From positions 744,001 through 808,000 of the forward strand of contig NZ_FODC01000002.1 in NCBI RefSeq assembly GCF_900110275.1: 64,000 bases of DNA. The letters are read 5' to 3'. Position numbers and translations under genes: made by a program. The notes under the pieces were generated by a model. That model had not been told where the DNA came from. It did no database searches and was given only the letters and a program-made list of their open reading frames with translations. The stretch comes from Duganella sp. CF517. GTDB lineage: Bacteria > Pseudomonadota > Gammaproteobacteria > Burkholderiales > Burkholderiaceae_D. Positions 62,840-64,000 of this stretch are shown here, one piece after another. Each line of letters starts with the position of its first letter. Position 1 is the stretch's first letter.

Positions 62840-64000
62840 ATGGAATTAGCCAAGTCTTTCGAGCCTGCCGACATTGAACAATTCTGGCGCACCGAGTGGG
62901 AGGCGCGCGGGTACTACGCCGCCACCCTCGACGCCGGCAAACCGTCGTTCAGCATCCAGCTGCCGCCGCCGAACGTGACCGGCACCCTGCACATGGGCCA
63001 TGCGTTCAACCAGACCATCATGGACGGGCTGACCCGCTACCACCGCATGCTGGGCCATAACACCGCCTGGATCCCCGGCACCGACCACGCCGGCATCGCC
63101 ACGCAGATCGTCGTCGAGCGCCAGCTCGACGCGCAAAAGATCTCGCGCCACGACCTCGGCCGCGAGGCCTTCGTCAAGAAGGTGTGGGAGTGGAAGGAGA
63201 AATCCGGCTCGACCATCACCGGCCAGATGCGCCGCCTGGGCACCTCGCCCGACTGGCAGCGCGAATATTTCACGATGGACGAGACGCGCTCGCAAGTCGT
63301 CACCGACGTCTTCGTGCGCCTGCACGAGCAGGGCCTGATCTACCGCGGCAAGCGCCTGGTCAACTGGGACCCGGTGCTGGGCACGGCCGTCTCCGACCTT
63401 GAGGTGGTGTCCGAGGAGGAGGACGGCTCGATGTGGTACATCAAGTACCCGCTGGCCGACGGCAGCGGTTCGCTGACGGTGGCCACCACCCGTCCGGAGA
63501 CGATGCTCGGCGACGTCGCCGTGGCGGTCGATCCGACCGACGAGCGCTACCAGGCGCTGGTCGGCAAGATGCTGGTGCTGCCGCTGGTCGGCCGCGAAAT
63601 CCCGATCATCGCCGACGAATACGTCGACAAGGCCTTCGGCACCGGCTGCGTCAAGATCACGCCGGCGCACGACCTGAACGACTACGCGGTCGGCCAGCGC
63701 CACAAGCTGCCGCTGCTGTCGATCATGACCCTGGAGGCGAAGATCAACGACGAGGCGCCGCAAGCGTATCGCGGCCTGGACCGCTTCGTCGCCCGCAAGC
63801 AGATCGTCGCCGACCTCGACGCGCAAGGCTTGCTCGAACAAGTCAAGCCGCACAAGCTGATGGTGCCGCGCGGCGACCGCACCGGCGTCATCATCGAACC
63901 GATGCTGACCGACCAGTGGTTCGTCGCCATGAGCCAGCCGGCGCCGGAAGGCACCTTCTTCCCGGGCAAATCGATCGCCGAGGTCGCGCTGGAGAAGGTC
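62840..64000 (+). CDS. valS: Valyl-tRNA synthetase, N-terminal part (cut by window end)
   Basis: The frame is open from ATG 62840 to the window end, 387 codons. Class I signatures are visible: the HIGH-type motif [28 protein letters not shown], and the editing domain with [15 protein letters not shown] and [12 protein letters not shown]. The KMSKS motif and anticodon domain lie beyond the window. ValS is about 950 residues in total. It attaches valine to tRNA-Val. It diverges from the thi operon. Confidence 0.96.
   Translation, partial: MELAKSFEPADIEQFWRTEWEARGYYAATLDAGKPSFSIQLPPPNVTGTLHMGHAFNQTIMDGLTRYHRMLGHNTAWIPGTDHAGIATQIVVERQLDAQKISRHDLGREAFVKKVWEWKEKSGSTITGQMRRLGTSPDWQREYFTMDETRSQVVTDVFVRLHEQGLIYRGKRLVNWDPVLGTAVSDLEVVSEEEDGSMWYIKYPLADGSGSLTVATTRPETMLGDVAVAVDPTDERYQALVGKMLVLPLVGREIPIIADEYVDKAFGTGCVKITPAHDLNDYAVGQRHKLPLLSIMTLEAKINDEAPQAYRGLDRFVARKQIVADLDAQGLLEQVKPHKLMVPRGDRTGVIIEPMLTDQWFVAMSQPAPEGTFFPGKSIAEVALEKV

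Overview
The window is about 64 kb of high-GC chromosomal DNA from a beta-proteobacterium, most probably an Oxalobacteraceae member of the Massilia/Duganella/Janthinobacterium type. This rests on gene content and order: a cytochrome c oxidase cluster with beta-proteobacterial small assembly genes, a pilT-pilU pair, glcDEF, a thiCSGDE operon under a TPP riboswitch, and a BPSS1780-family protein beside thrB. The species is not determinable by eye. No rRNA, tRNA, CRISPR array, insertion sequence or prophage was recognised. Almost everything is core metabolism; the accessory pieces are small islands.

Layout. 1-3.6 kb: end of an exported protein gene, a FosA-GNAT fusion gene bracketed by inverted copies of a short palindromic repeat, an unknown gene of lower GC, and a CBS-domain membrane protein. 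3.7-14.2 kb: GFA protein, then a long leftward run for building cytochrome c oxidase (ctaC, ctaD, a 35-aa gene, ctaG, a DUF2970 gene, ctaE, SURF1, an SCO-like protein, ctaA, ctaB, SCO) ending in an AI-2E family transporter. 14.6-18.2 kb: methyltransferase, comF, trmL, small membrane proteins, three palindromic repeats, heptose adenylyltransferase. 18.2-26.3 kb: a PilU-like ATPase, oxyR, ubiA, DUF883, proC, the YggS family gene, pilT, repeats, pilU, glutathione peroxidase. 26.4-28.9 kb: a membrane GGDEF-EAL protein. 28.9-32.8 kb: glcDEF. 32.9-36.4 kb: SUFU-domain protein, cobalamin adenosyltransferase, and a LysR regulator divergent from a secreted SGNH hydrolase. 36.4-39.4 kb: xseB-ispA-dxs. 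39.7-42.7 kb: Rieske oxygenase, DMT permease, sulfurtransferase. 42.7-43.5 kb: a ParE-like toxin-antitoxin pair with a decayed second antitoxin. 43.6-53.1 kb: ZIP transporter, Tat-exported dienelactone hydrolase, polA, DUF2782, thrB, BPSS1780, uvrD. 53.2-57.9 kb: a BlaR1-like M56 peptidase without a BlaI partner, frmA, a lone receiver domain and a REC-ANTAR regulator. 58-62.7 kb: thiCSGDE. 62.8-64 kb: valS, cut by the window end.

The genes group into respiration (oxidase subunits, heme A synthesis, copper delivery), twitching motility and c-di-GMP signalling, glycolate oxidation, isoprenoid precursors (dxs, ispA, feeding ubiA and ctaB), thiamine synthesis, and oxidative or aldehyde stress (oxyR, gpx, frmA). 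The least explained features are a family of eight 25-29 bp palindromic repeats scattered between genes, the FosA-GNAT fusion inside a pair of them, the antitoxin relic, a ZIP transporter frame whose first membrane helix has no standard start codon, and the large symmetrical site upstream of the M56 gene.
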